This document shows, in pieces, positions 1 through 7,904 of a stretch of 64,000 nt of DNA (position 1 is its first letter; every line of letters begins with the position of its first letter). The position numbers and the translations under genes were made by a program. The notes beneath the pieces were generated by a model. That model worked only from the letters and a program-made list of their open reading frames with translations, did not search any database and had not been told where the DNA came from. The DNA comes from Algoriphagus sp. TR-M9 (GTDB lineage Bacteria; Bacteroidota; Bacteroidia; Cytophagales; Cyclobacteriaceae). The stretch spans positions 3,481,001 through 3,545,000 of the forward strand of contig NZ_CP115160.1 in NCBI RefSeq assembly GCF_027594545.1, in the 5' to 3' direction.

Positions 1-987
1 CTACTTCAGTCTATCATCAATCCAGAGGTTTTGCTTTCACCTCTTCGCACTCAGGAAGCCGTACTGTCTTCAAAAATAGAAGGTACACAGGCTACGCTAA
101 AAGAAGTGTTGGAATATGAGGCTGAAAAAGTCCAATCTTCAGAAAAACAAGGGGATATTAAGGAAATTATTAATTATAGGAAAGCCTTATTTTCAGCAAA
201 ATCAAGACTTGACTCCCTACCCCTCTCTCTTCGATTGATTCATGAAATGCATGCGGTGCTAATGCAAGATGTCCGTGGAGAGAATAAAGCTCCAGGTGAA
301 TTTCGGAAAATCCAAAATTGGATAGGAGCTCCGGGAAGCACCATGGATACCGCAAGATTTGTTCCTCCCACAGTTCAGGATATGATTCAGGGCTTGGGTG
401 ATTGGGAGAAGTACATTCATTTTGAAGAAAAAGATCCGCTTGTTCAATTGGCAATTATCCATGCTCAGTTTGAAATATTACATCCATTTTTGGATGGAAA
501 TGGACGGATAGGAAGAATTCTGATTCCTCTATTCCTGTTTGATAAAGATATTATCAGTGAACCTGTATTTTATCTTTCAGATTATTTGGAGAATCATCGC
601 CGGGATTACTATGATGCGCTGAAGGACATTACTGATACAGGAAGCTGGACAAATTGGATTAGGTTTTTTCTGGGAGCGATTATTAGCCAGGCAAAGAAAA
701 ACAATGATCAAACCCGCCAAATAGTGGCGCTTTACGCATCTATGAAAGAGCAAATAGTGACGGCAACGCACTCTCAGTTTGCTGTAAATTGCTTGGACTT
801 TATTTTTAATCATCCAGTTTTCAATAGTGGAAGATTTTATAAAGAGTCAGGAGTGCCAAGAGCGTCTGCCTCTCGGCTACTTAACGCAATGGAAGCCAAT
901 CAGATAATCAAATGTATTGAGAAGGGATCTGGCAGGAGAGCATCTCTGTACATTTTTGAACCATTGATTGATATCGTAAACCAATAG
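1..987 (+). CDS. Fic family AMP-transferase, 5' truncated by window edge
   Basis: The reading frame is open from base 1, so the true start lies outside the window; the TTG at 31 is internal. Fic enzymes transfer AMP (or related groups) from nucleotides to hydroxyl side chains of target proteins. The catalytic loop HPFLDGNGRIGR is encoded at 481-516 with the essential histidine, and an inhibitory-helix motif SSKIEG (pattern S/T-x3-E-G) lies upstream at 67-84, so this is a self-inhibited class II Fic protein rather than a toxin with a separate antitoxin. The last 65 or so residues form a winged-helix-like domain, common in stand-alone Fic proteins. Base composition is AT-richer than the operon to its right, which may mark accessory DNA. 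The substrate is unknown. Confidence 0.9.
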   Translation, partial: LLQSIINPEVLLSPLRTQEAVLSSKIEGTQATLKEVLEYEAEKVQSSEKQGDIKEIINYRKALFSAKSRLDSLPLSLRLIHEMHAVLMQDVRGENKAPGEFRKIQNWIGAPGSTMDTARFVPPTVQDMIQGLGDWEKYIHFEEKDPLVQLAIIHAQFEILHPFLDGNGRIGRILIPLFLFDKDIISEPVFYLSDYLENHRRDYYDALKDITDTGSWTNWIRFFLGAIISQAKKNNDQTRQIVALYASMKEQIVTATHSQFAVNCLDFIFNHPVFNSGRFYKESGVPRASASRLLNAMEANQIIKCIEKGSGRRASLYIFEPLIDIVNQ

Positions 988-1315
988 GGAAACTTGTGTA
1001 TCATGAAATATGCACAAACTCATTTGCATCTCATAAATCAATCTATATGAGACAAAAGTGTATCTTTTATCTCATCTGTAATCCATAAAAACAAATGGTT
1101 CTACCATGTATTTAACGAGACTACAAGCCAAGAAATAAATTTCTAATGGCGAATGACTTTGCCAACAACAAAAAAATCTCAACTAAGGCCCTTAAGTCAA
1201 AGATTTCGGTTTCAAAGGAAATTGAATGGAGTTATGATTTCTGAGGAAGTTAAGATTCATCTTTAAGAGAAAAAGTGAATAAATAACACCCCTTTAAACA
1301 CCCCATTAAAAAATA
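988..1315. other. gene-free AT-rich stretch left of the tRNA-Ser region
   Basis: No convincing reading frame, RNA gene or promoter was found between the Fic stop codon and the first hairpin at 1317. The sequence is AT-rich with many short A runs. It lies next to tRNA-Ser remnants and may be decayed accessory DNA (inference). Confidence 0.5.
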
Positions 1316-1354
1316 AAAATCCTAACCACCATTATTTCGGACAGTTAGGATTTA
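1316..1354 (-). terminator. hairpin terminator next to the tRNA-Ser remnant
   Basis: A perfect 10-bp stem, AAATCCTAAC (1317-1326) with GTTAGGATTT (1344-1353), is followed on the minus strand by a T-rich tract. It sits just downstream, in minus-strand sense, of the tRNA-Ser 3'-end copy at 1359-1376, as the second hairpin at 1500-1529 sits downstream of the intact tRNA. Confidence 0.65.
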
Positions 1355-1358
1355 AAAA

Positions 1359-1376
1359 TGCAGAGAGGAAGGGATT
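1359..1376 (-). repeat. displaced copy of the tRNA-Ser 3' end (18 bp)
   Basis: TGCAGAGAGGAAGGGATT occurs here and again at 1533-1550, where it forms the acceptor/T-arm 3' end of the intact tRNA-Ser. Both copies have the same orientation. Such 3'-end copies are typical of att sites left by tRNA-directed integration; a decayed tandem tRNA gene is the alternative, since the following bases keep weak resemblance to other parts of the tRNA (GCTCCT near 1376, CACCTC near 1398). Confidence 0.6.
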
Positions 1377-1449
1377 GCTCCTACCCACCGCCATGCCGCA
1401 CCTCCCCTCGCGAATCTCCCTTCGGTCGATTTCGAACCCATTGTTTCTT

Positions 1450-1475
1450 ATCGAGGGTTCTCATCCCTTCTGTCT
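1450..1475. repeat. inverted partial copy of the tRNA-Ser T arm
   Basis: TATCGAGGGTTC followed by an ATCCCTTC segment matches, with two changes in the loop, the reverse complement of the tRNA-Ser T-arm region at about 1544-1563. It lies between the displaced 3' end and the intact tRNA and is in the opposite orientation. Confidence 0.5.
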
Positions 1476-1495
1476 AATTCACGATTTGGGACAAA

Positions 1496-1530
1496 AAACA
1501 AAAGCCAGTCCTTGTTAGAACTGGCTTTTA
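1496..1530 (-). terminator. terminator of tRNA-Ser
   Basis: A perfect 10-bp stem AAAAGCCAGT (1500-1509) with ACTGGCTTTT (1520-1529) and a T-rich tail on the minus strand follows the tRNA by about 5 bp. Confidence 0.75.
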
Positions 1531-1534
1531 ATTG

Positions 1535-1621
1535 CAGAGAGGAAGGGATTCGAACCCTCGATACCCTCACGGGTATACACGCTTTCCAGGCGTGCTCCTT
1601 CAACCACTCGGACACCTCTCT
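1535..1621 (-). tRNA. tRNA-Ser (anticodon GGA)
   Basis: The 87-nt gene on the minus strand folds as a class II tRNA: acceptor AGAGAGG pairs with CCTCTCT, the discriminator base is G, the D arm has the usual Ser sequence, the T loop reads TTCGAAT, and a long variable arm is present. The anticodon GGA (complement of 1585-1587) reads UCC/UCU serine codons. CCA is not encoded. A promoter matching the Bacteroidota consensus lies upstream and a hairpin terminator just downstream. Confidence 0.95.
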
Positions 1622-1657
1622 GTGTTGCTTTTGGATCTGCCATTGCAAATCGGAGTG

Positions 1658-1689
1658 CAAAGAAAAACATTCCTTTCGCTCTTTCCAAA
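1658..1689 (-). promoter_or_regulatory. promoter of tRNA-Ser (Bacteroidota type)
   Basis: On the minus strand TTTG (1686-1689) is separated by 20 bp from TTTCTTTG (1658-1665), seven of eight bases of the Bacteroidota -7 box TAnnTTTG. It lies about 37 bp before the tRNA 5' end. The tRNA-Leu gene in this window has the same spacing. Confidence 0.55.
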
Positions 1690-1715
1690 CTTTCCCGGAA
1701 ATTAGGGGTATTTTC

Positions 1716-2783
1716 TTATGCGGTCATCTCCCCCGCCAATGGGACTTTTAGCTTGGCGATCACGTCCTCATGCCTGCGCTCCTGACCTAGCAGAAACATC
1801 ATCTTGGTCACCGCAGCCTCCGTGGTGATGTCTTTTCCGCTGATCACACCCACCGCCAGCAATTCCTTACTGGTCTCGTAGCGGCCTTGTATGACTCGCC
1901 CCCCGTTGCATTGGGAGACATTCAGGATAATCACGCCCTTATCTATTGCCCGCTGCAGGGAATCCATAAACCATTTCTCACTTGGGCTGTTGCCTGATCC
2001 ATAAGTCTCCAGCACCACCCCTTTCAAACCTGGGATGTTCAGACAGGCATCTATCACTTTTTTGGTAATCCCTGGGAAAAGCTTCAGCACCAAAACATTG
2101 TTGTCCAAGGAATTTCGATTCACCAGTTTTTTATGCGACTCCAGCGGTCGGATCGCCTGGGTATTGTAATCGATCACAATTCCTGATTCCGCCAAGGGAG
2201 GATAGTTTTCCGACTCAAAGGCATCGAAGTGTACACTTTGCACTTTCTTGGACCGATTTCCCCGCAGCAGCATATGGTTAAAAAACACACAGACTTCGGG
2301 TACTATAGGCCGATCATTGATCTTGGCAGTGGCGATCTCCAGAGAAGTCATCAGGTTCTCCCGCGCATCGGAGCGCATGGCCGAAATCGGCAGCTGCGCC
2401 CCTGTAAATATGACCGGCTTATTCAATCCCTGAAGCATGTAGCTCAGCATGGATGCAGAATAAGCCATGGTATCTGTACCATGTAGGACTACAAAACCAT
2501 CGTAACTGTCGTAGTTTTCATAAATGATGTAGGCCATATCCTTCCAGTGGACCATGGACACATTGGAACTATCAATGGGCTCCGGAAAAGAAATCACCGT
2601 TATCGCCACATCCATACTGTATAGGATAGGGATCTTTTCCAGGATTTGACCAAAATTAAAGGGAACCAAAGCCCCGGAGTCATCATAAGCCATCCCCAGT
2701 GTGCCCCCGGTGTAGATAATCAACACGGAAGAAGTTTTACTGGTACGGGCAGAGGTGTTTAATCTTACGATTTTATAATTCAT
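1716..2783 (-). CDS. ansA: type I L-asparaginase
   Basis: The product (355 aa) hydrolyses L-asparagine to aspartate and ammonia in the cytoplasm. The two threonine-containing active-site motifs are present: TGGT at residues 25-28 and HGTDT at 101-105, followed by the TGAQ segment of the family. Length matches cytoplasmic type I enzymes, and there is no signal peptide, unlike type II periplasmic asparaginases. The start overlaps the TatD stop codon (ATGA), so this is the last gene of a seven-gene leftward operon. Its metabolic link to the polysaccharide genes upstream is not obvious. Confidence 0.92.
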   Translation of the reverse strand: MNYKIVRLNTSARTSKTSSVLIIYTGGTLGMAYDDSGALVPFNFGQILEKIPILYSMDVAITVISFPEPIDSSNVSMVHWKDMAYIIYENYDSYDGFVVLHGTDTMAYSASMLSYMLQGLNKPVIFTGAQLPISAMRSDARENLMTSLEIATAKINDRPIVPEVCVFFNHMLLRGNRSKKVQSVHFDAFESENYPPLAESGIVIDYNTQAIRPLESHKKLVNRNSLDNNVLVLKLFPGITKKVIDACLNIPGLKGVVLETYGSGNSPSEKWFMDSLQRAIDKGVIILNVSQCNGGRVIQGRYETSKELLAVGVISGKDITTEAAVTKMMFLLGQERRHEDVIAKLKVPLAGEMTA

Positions 2784-3556
2784 GAGCTAAATTCATGGAA
2801 TAGGTTAAGGGCATTTTGTTTTGTCTGAAGCGCTACCTCCTCTTTGGACATTTGGAGGTAATCGCCTATTTTCTCAGCAATAATGGGCAAATAGGCCGGA
2901 GAGTTCCTTTTCCCCCGAAAAGGTACCGGCGCCAGGTATGGTGCATCCGTCTCAAGCACTAGGTTTTCTATCCCCAGCTCAGGAATCACCTGGTCCAAAC
3001 CTCCGTTTTTGAAGGTGGCTACCCCTCCTATCCCCAGCAAAAAGCCCATCTCGATAATTTGTTTGGCCTGATCAAGATTTCCTGTGAAGCAATGAAAGAT
3101 CCCGCGCAACTGTCCATCATGCTCTTCCTGTACGATTTTGATGGTTTCATCCATGGATTCCCGGCAGTGCAAAACTATTGGCAGTTGCTTTTCCTTAGCC
3201 CAGGCGATCTGTATCCGCAGCGCTTCTTTTTGCTGCTCAAAGAATGTTTTGTCCCAATACAGATCCAAACCGATCTCTCCCACAGCAGCAAAGTCTCTCC
3301 TATCCAGCCACTTTTTCATCACATCTAGCTGCTCCTTAAAATCCTCCTTCACATCGCAGGGATGCAGTCCCATCATGGGAATACATAATCCCGGATACTT
3401 CTCCTCACAGGCCAGCATTGCATCTATGGTCTCCACGTCCACATTGGGCATGTAAACCCGCTCGATGCCCGCATCCCTGATGTCCTGTATGAGCTGATCA
3501 CGGTCCGAGTCAAACTTTCTAGAATATATATGCGCGTGTGTTTCTATGTAATTCAT
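2780..3556 (-). CDS. TatD family metal-dependent hydrolase
   Basis: A 258-aa TIM-barrel metallohydrolase of the TatD family, whose members are DNases or exonucleases and possibly D-aminoacyl-tRNA or peptide hydrolases. The metal-binding HAH is at residues 7-9, a VGEIGLD segment carries the bridging glutamate, and LHCRE and ETDAPYLAP follow. The frame is open a further 13 codons upstream, but the ATG at 3556 puts the ETHAHIY motif at the usual distance from the N terminus and overlaps the upstream glycosyltransferase stop by one base (TGATG), so it is preferred. Translationally coupled on both sides. Confidence 0.9.
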   Translation of the reverse strand: MNYIETHAHIYSRKFDSDRDQLIQDIRDAGIERVYMPNVDVETIDAMLACEEKYPGLCIPMMGLHPCDVKEDFKEQLDVMKKWLDRRDFAAVGEIGLDLYWDKTFFEQQKEALRIQIAWAKEKQLPIVLHCRESMDETIKIVQEEHDGQLRGIFHCFTGNLDQAKQIIEMGFLLGIGGVATFKNGGLDQVIPELGIENLVLETDAPYLAPVPFRGKRNSPAYLPIIAEKIGDYLQMSKEEVALQTKQNALNLFHEFSS

Positions 3557-4662
3557 CAGTACTTTCGGGATTTCCATTTGATTTGGCCAGGCCAAAAATA
3601 GTAAAGAATAGTAAGGAGGACGACGGGGAAGTTATATAAATCAAAAAAACAGGCTTCCAGCGCATTGATTCTACCTCCAGCCTTTGCTGAAAAGCGAAGC
3701 AGAAAAACAGCCTGTGCAAGCATCTTGAAGGCTGCCAAAGCCAAGCCTAGCCCGGGTAAAGTAAGTATCAAATAGATCAAAGCCGGAAAGTACAAGACCT
3801 GTAACCCCAGTACCGCTTGCCAATACCAAGGCAAAGTCACCACCCCAGCCATCCAGCGCTTTCTCTGCTCCAATAACTTCTGCAGACTTGCTTCAGCTTT
3901 GGTCTGCAAAAGCATAAAAGGACTTACCTGGTGCACCAATTGATATCCTTTGGCACAGATCGCTCTGGAAATCTCCAAATCCTCGGTAAGCGTAAAAGGA
4001 AGCTTCGCAAATCCACCTGCTCCCTCATAGGCTTCTCTGCTGATCACCATGTTGTTACCCAGTCCGGTACTGGGAATACGGAGATCAGAAGCCACCTTGA
4101 CATAGGCCAGGGTCAACCACCATTCCAATCGCTGCAGTCTTTCCCGAACTCCCTGCCCCCGCACTGCAGTCACGCCCAAGACAATCCCCACCTTCTCTGT
4201 AAAACAGCTCACTCCCTCCCAAATCCACTGAGGATTCACCGCACAATCCGCATCCGTGAAAAAGTAATAATCACCAGTCGCTCTATGACTTAACAGTTCC
4301 AGGGCATTGGCCTTCCCATTCTGATGAAACTTGCCTGATTCGGAAGACTGCACGGTAACAAACTCACGGTTAGCATGTCCGGCACACCAGCTCTCCAGTA
4401 AAACCGGGGTCAAATCTTCACTTTGATCATCGGCAATCAAAATTTCAATCTGGGCCTGGGGGTAATCCAGGTTCTCAAAAGACTGAAGCAGCCTGGGAAG
4501 ATCATCTTCTTCATTCCTAGCCGCTACCAAAACCGAAACTTTGGGACAAGTGCCTCGCTCTGGCCTGCTATAATCCTTCCAAGCATACCGGAGATGAAAA
4601 ATCATCCCCACATACTGTAAGCCCAGCATAAGCATGACCGCTATGGTAATCACCAGAATCAC
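3556..4662 (-). CDS. membrane GT2 glycosyltransferase, processive-synthase type
   Basis: A 368-aa family 2 glycosyltransferase. An N-terminal membrane segment (about 1-25) is followed by a GT-A domain with DDQ at 78-80, DAD at 137-139, TEDLE at 226-230 and QRKRW at 266-270. This D,D,D,Q/RxxRW set is typical of processive beta-glycan synthases and related lipid-linked transferases. C-terminal hydrophobic segments (about 278-360) should form a membrane channel or anchor. It overlaps the NodB-like deacetylase gene by 4 bp, an arrangement reminiscent of PgaC/IcaA with a deacetylase. The sugar donor cannot be read from sequence. Confidence 0.88.
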   Translation of the reverse strand: MILVITIAVMLMLGLQYVGMIFHLRYAWKDYSRPERGTCPKVSVLVAARNEEDDLPRLLQSFENLDYPQAQIEILIADDQSEDLTPVLLESWCAGHANREFVTVQSSESGKFHQNGKANALELLSHRATGDYYFFTDADCAVNPQWIWEGVSCFTEKVGIVLGVTAVRGQGVRERLQRLEWWLTLAYVKVASDLRIPSTGLGNNMVISREAYEGAGGFAKLPFTLTEDLEISRAICAKGYQLVHQVSPFMLLQTKAEASLQKLLEQRKRWMAGVVTLPWYWQAVLGLQVLYFPALIYLILTLPGLGLALAAFKMLAQAVFLLRFSAKAGGRINALEACFFDLYNFPVVLLTILYYFWPGQIKWKSRKY

Positions 4663-5285
4663 AGCAAGGCGGTTTTCAGTCCTCTTTCATCTAAAAAATC
4701 CAAATAAGTGGGCAATACTTTAGGCAATACCGCGCTGGTCTTTTGCTGATCATGAAAGAGCCCTATAGCCCCAGCCTTGGTATGCTTTATGGACTTTTCT
4801 AGCACCCGCTCAGGAGGCAAACTCCGGTCATAATCCCCGGACAGCATGGACCACATGATAACCTGATAATTTTCACTAACCTCCTGAGCTTGCTTAGGAT
4901 TGATCAGGCCATAGGGAGGTCTAAACAAGGTCGTGGTAACACCCAGCTTATCTTCAAAAATACGGGCACATGCACTGATATCGGAAAGGTATTGATCCCG
5001 TGCTGTTTTCCAGCCATTCATATGATGAAAGGTGTGATTTCCTATTCCATGCCCGGCTTGCAGCACCGCTCTGGCCAGTTCAGGATGCTTACGCACATTA
5101 TCCCCTACCATGAAAAAAGTGGCTTTCTGCCCTCTCTTTGCCAGTTCCTGGAGCACATAATCCGTCACCCCCGGTACAGGCCCGTCATCAAAGGTGAGGT
5201 AAATCTCTTCTCCTTCCCCTTCCTTGCTCCAAACCCTGTTTGGAAAACAATACTGAACCAACCTGGGGACGGTATGCCAAATCAT
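4659..5285 (-). CDS. polysaccharide deacetylase (NodB/CE4 family)
   Basis: A 208-aa carbohydrate esterase 4 domain that removes N-acetyl (or O-acetyl) groups from a glycan. TFDDGP is at residues 31-36, the metal-binding GNHTFHH at 82-88, RPPYG at 122-126 and the catalytic-histidine motif LFHD around 178, so all five catalytic motifs appear intact. No clear signal peptide is seen, so it may act at the cytoplasmic side or on a lipid-linked intermediate. It lies between the SpoIIE-type phosphatase (1-bp gap) and a GT2 gene (4-bp overlap). Confidence 0.9.
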   Translation of the reverse strand: MIWHTVPRLVQYCFPNRVWSKEGEGEEIYLTFDDGPVPGVTDYVLQELAKRGQKATFFMVGDNVRKHPELARAVLQAGHGIGNHTFHHMNGWKTARDQYLSDISACARIFEDKLGVTTTLFRPPYGLINPKQAQEVSENYQVIMWSMLSGDYDRSLPPERVLEKSIKHTKAGAIGLFHDQQKTSAVLPKVLPTYLDFLDERGLKTALL

Positions 5286-5286
5286 T

Positions 5287-6504
5287 TTACTGAAATCTTA
5301 AACTCAACATCGTCAGGTCATCTCTCAAAGGCTCCTCTTGTGAAAACGCCCGGATTTGCTTGAGAAATTTCCTGTGGAAATCATCTGGATCCATGCGGCT
5401 GTTTTTATTGACAAACTGCTCCAGGCGCTCCTCCCCAAACTCCTCCTGTGCAGGATTCATCGCCTCGGTGACTCCATCTGTGTACAGGTGAAGGGAAAAC
5501 TCCCCTAGATCTTCCCGCTCTCCTATTTGCAAAAAAGGCAATTCATCAAATGCCCCGAGAATAGTAGTTCCCGCATCGAGGGACTCGCATTTTTTTTCAT
5601 TGGCCCGGCAGAGCAAGGGCGGGTTATGCCCCGCGTTCACAAATTGTAGTTTGCGGGTTTTAAAATTAAAATGCCCTAGAAAAAAGGTAATGAAGCGCTC
5701 CCCATGGGTGTTTTCAAAAAGCGTATAATTCAGTTGATTCACCACCATTGGCAGGTCTGCATCGCTTCTAAGTAGGGTACGCAGTGCTGCCTGGAAATTG
5801 GACATCAGAAGTGCTGCCGAAATCCCCTTACCGGAAACATCCGCTATGCAGAAATACACTTCCTCCTCAGACTTCCTGATCAGGTCATAGTAATCGCCTC
5901 CCACACGGCTGTGTGGCAGGTAGGTCACCTTGGCTTTCAACTCCTTGTCCATAGGCAGCTCAGCAGGAAATAGCATTTGCTGTACCTGAGAGGCTATGGC
6001 AATCTCCCGGTTCAATACTTCTTGCTGCAGTTGCTTTCTGGCAAAACGCTTATTTTCCAAAGCCACTACCAAAATATTGGTCAAGGCCTGGGTAAAGTCC
6101 AGGTCCAGATCCATTTCCTGATCTTTCCTCCGGAGAAATAATATCGCCAGCATCTTGTCCTTATGGTAGACCGGCAGGTAGGTTTCCAGTTCCTGAAAGG
6201 AATATTCTTCTTCCAATTCCAACCTCAGCTCACCCGATTTTTTTTCATCCATCACCTGGTCGGCGGGGATGAGTTCCGGCACATTTCCCTTCACACCATG
6301 CGCCACTTTCTTTTCGAAGGCACCTTCCTTAGCCACATACAGTACCAGGGATTTGATATTGAGGTGGACCAGGCAGGTGAACTTAAAAATATTCAACAGC
6401 ACAGCTTCAGACTGATTCTCGTTGATCGCCTGCGTGATCTCCAGCAGGGATTTGAGCTCCAGTTCTTTGCGTTGATACTTATGTGTAATCGTGGTCAAAC
6501 TCAC
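5287..6504 (-). CDS. SpoIIE/RsbU-type PP2C serine phosphatase with N-terminal GAF-like domain
   Basis: The 405-aa protein carries a GAF-like sensory domain (about 20-155), a short coiled-coil linker (155-175) and a PP2C phosphatase of the SpoIIE class. GGDYYD at 202-207, DVSGKG at 222-227, a NAGHNPP motif near 286, YTDGVTEA near 343 and DDLTM near 397 hold the metal ligands. RsbU-like enzymes dephosphorylate anti-sigma-antagonist (STAS) proteins in partner-switching cascades. No STAS or anti-sigma kinase gene is seen here. It overlaps the small upstream gene by 4 bp and sits among polysaccharide genes, suggesting control of polymer synthesis (inference). Confidence 0.92.
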   Translation of the reverse strand: MSLTTITHKYQRKELELKSLLEITQAINENQSEAVLLNIFKFTCLVHLNIKSLVLYVAKEGAFEKKVAHGVKGNVPELIPADQVMDEKKSGELRLELEEEYSFQELETYLPVYHKDKMLAILFLRRKDQEMDLDLDFTQALTNILVVALENKRFARKQLQQEVLNREIAIASQVQQMLFPAELPMDKELKAKVTYLPHSRVGGDYYDLIRKSEEEVYFCIADVSGKGISAALLMSNFQAALRTLLRSDADLPMVVNQLNYTLFENTHGERFITFFLGHFNFKTRKLQFVNAGHNPPLLCRANEKKCESLDAGTTILGAFDELPFLQIGEREDLGEFSLHLYTDGVTEAMNPAQEEFGEERLEQFVNKNSRMDPDDFHRKFLKQIRAFSQEEPLRDDLTMLSLRFQ

Positions 6505-6752
6505 AGTGTATTATGTGCCATCAGGCCTTTTTTAGTGGCTAAAAAAAACAAATCCTTCCCTTCAGATTCCATATCCACAGCTCCGAAGCGCTCCGAGTCG
6601 GGATCATCCAGACACTTGATGTAGCCTTGGGTATAAAGGGACTTCAGGGTGGATAAAATCAAGGAGTCCTCCCAGTCCAAACTTTCTTTCAAATAGGAAA
6701 AGGGCTGCACAAAGTACAACTCATCCATAAGGTCAAATTCTGCTTCACTCAT
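6501..6752 (-). CDS. small winged-helix-like protein, unknown function
   Basis: An 83-aa acidic protein not matched to a named family from memory. The middle and C-terminal parts (LILSTLKSLYTQGYI, then FFLATKKGLM) look like the helix and wing of a small winged-helix domain, where such ATKKG segments are common. It starts 3 bp after the upstream GT2 gene and overlaps the phosphatase gene by 4 bp (ATGA), so it is surely co-translated. It could be a partner or adaptor of the phosphatase; DNA binding is only a guess. Confidence 0.75.
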   Translation of the reverse strand: MSEAEFDLMDELYFVQPFSYLKESLDWEDSLILSTLKSLYTQGYIKCLDDPDSERFGAVDMESEGKDLFFLATKKGLMAHNTL

Positions 6753-6755
6753 AAC

Positions 6756-7883
6756 TCAAATTTCAGACTCTAAATTAACACTTCTAGCGTTCTGCCTACC
6801 CTTCCAGGTGAATTTTCCTCCTATCGCCCCTAATCCTACTGCCAAAGCATAAAACGGGTGAGCAAATGTAGTTTTCATTAAGCTAAACCAGCCCGGATAA
6901 ACCTTAAAAGAACTTAAGACCTTTCCCAATGCCAATTTTTCTCCCAAAAACTTGATCCCCCATACAAACACAAAAACCAAAACCCCGTGCAGCCCCAGCC
7001 ATAAAAGTCCAAAGCTTCCAATCCAAAGCATCTGTATCACAAAAACCAGCCCAGCTGCTATTCCATTGGACAAGCTACCTTTGGCGCGCCACTTACCTGC
7101 CCAGCGGACACGCTGCCGCAGTAAGGCTTTCCAGTTTTCCTCTGGAGTTGTGAAGACCAAGGAATCAGTATGGGTTAAATAAACGCAGGAAGCTGCCCCA
7201 TATCGCTCTACCATTTTCTTCAGAAGGAATTCATCGTCACCAGAGCTAAAATGACGGTTACCGGCGTATCCTTCCACTCCTGCAAAAGCAGACTTTCTAT
7301 AGGCGATATTTGCCCCGCTACACATGAGCGGATTTTGCTTTGCAAAGCCTGCCTGAGTCAGCAACAAAATACTCCCCCAGTCCCACTGCTGAAATTGAGA
7401 CAGAAAAGCAGGACTTGCCTGCACCAATACCGGCCCTGCCACAAATTGAATCCCAGGATCTTGAAAGGGCAGAACCATACTGGGGAGCCAGAAATCTGAC
7501 CAGCTGCAATCTGCATCTGAGCACACAATCAACTCCGTACGAGCCAGACTCACCCCAAATTCTACCGCAGCTTTTTTTCCTGGCCTAGGGCTACGCACTA
7601 GCCTGATATTTGGGTAATCTTTCAATGCTTCAGAAAGAAAAATGAAAGATTCATCCTCACTGTGATCATCTACCAGCAGGATTTGCACAGTTGATTTGCT
7701 GAGGTGAATGAGGGATTTGGCTAGCTTTCCGGCATTCCGGATCTCATTTCGGAATGGAATCAAGAGGGTAATTTCTCCTAGTTGCCCCTGCCCTTCTTTT
7801 TGGCTTTTTGCAGGCCAAAAACGAGCCAGCCATGCAAGCAAAAGTAAGTAACTCAATGACCAGATCAGGTAAAAACTTAGCAT
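6756..7883 (-). CDS. membrane GT2 glycosyltransferase
   Basis: A 375-aa family 2 glycosyltransferase with an N-terminal membrane helix (about 4-22), a GT-A domain carrying DDH at 72-74, DAD at 123-125, GDDE at 215-218 and QRVRW at 257-261, and two or more C-terminal membrane segments. It is clearly distinct from, but organised like, the second GT2 of the operon. It is the first gene of the seven-gene leftward operon and is separated from the divergent ruvC by only 21 bp, so the promoters of the two must overlap with coding sequence. Confidence 0.87.
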   Translation of the reverse strand: MLSFYLIWSLSYLLLLAWLARFWPAKSQKEGQGQLGEITLLIPFRNEIRNAGKLAKSLIHLSKSTVQILLVDDHSEDESFIFLSEALKDYPNIRLVRSPRPGKKAAVEFGVSLARTELIVCSDADCSWSDFWLPSMVLPFQDPGIQFVAGPVLVQASPAFLSQFQQWDWGSILLLTQAGFAKQNPLMCSGANIAYRKSAFAGVEGYAGNRHFSSGDDEFLLKKMVERYGAASCVYLTHTDSLVFTTPEENWKALLRQRVRWAGKWRAKGSLSNGIAAGLVFVIQMLWIGSFGLLWLGLHGVLVFVFVWGIKFLGEKLALGKVLSSFKVYPGWFSLMKTTFAHPFYALAVGLGAIGGKFTWKGRQNARSVNLESEI

Positions 7884-7904
7884 GTTTTAAGCTAACTTGC
7901 GGGG

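Noticed and set aside
1448..1751. Reading frames on both strands over the tRNA-Ser region
   Set aside because: They run through the tRNA gene and its terminator and have no independent support.
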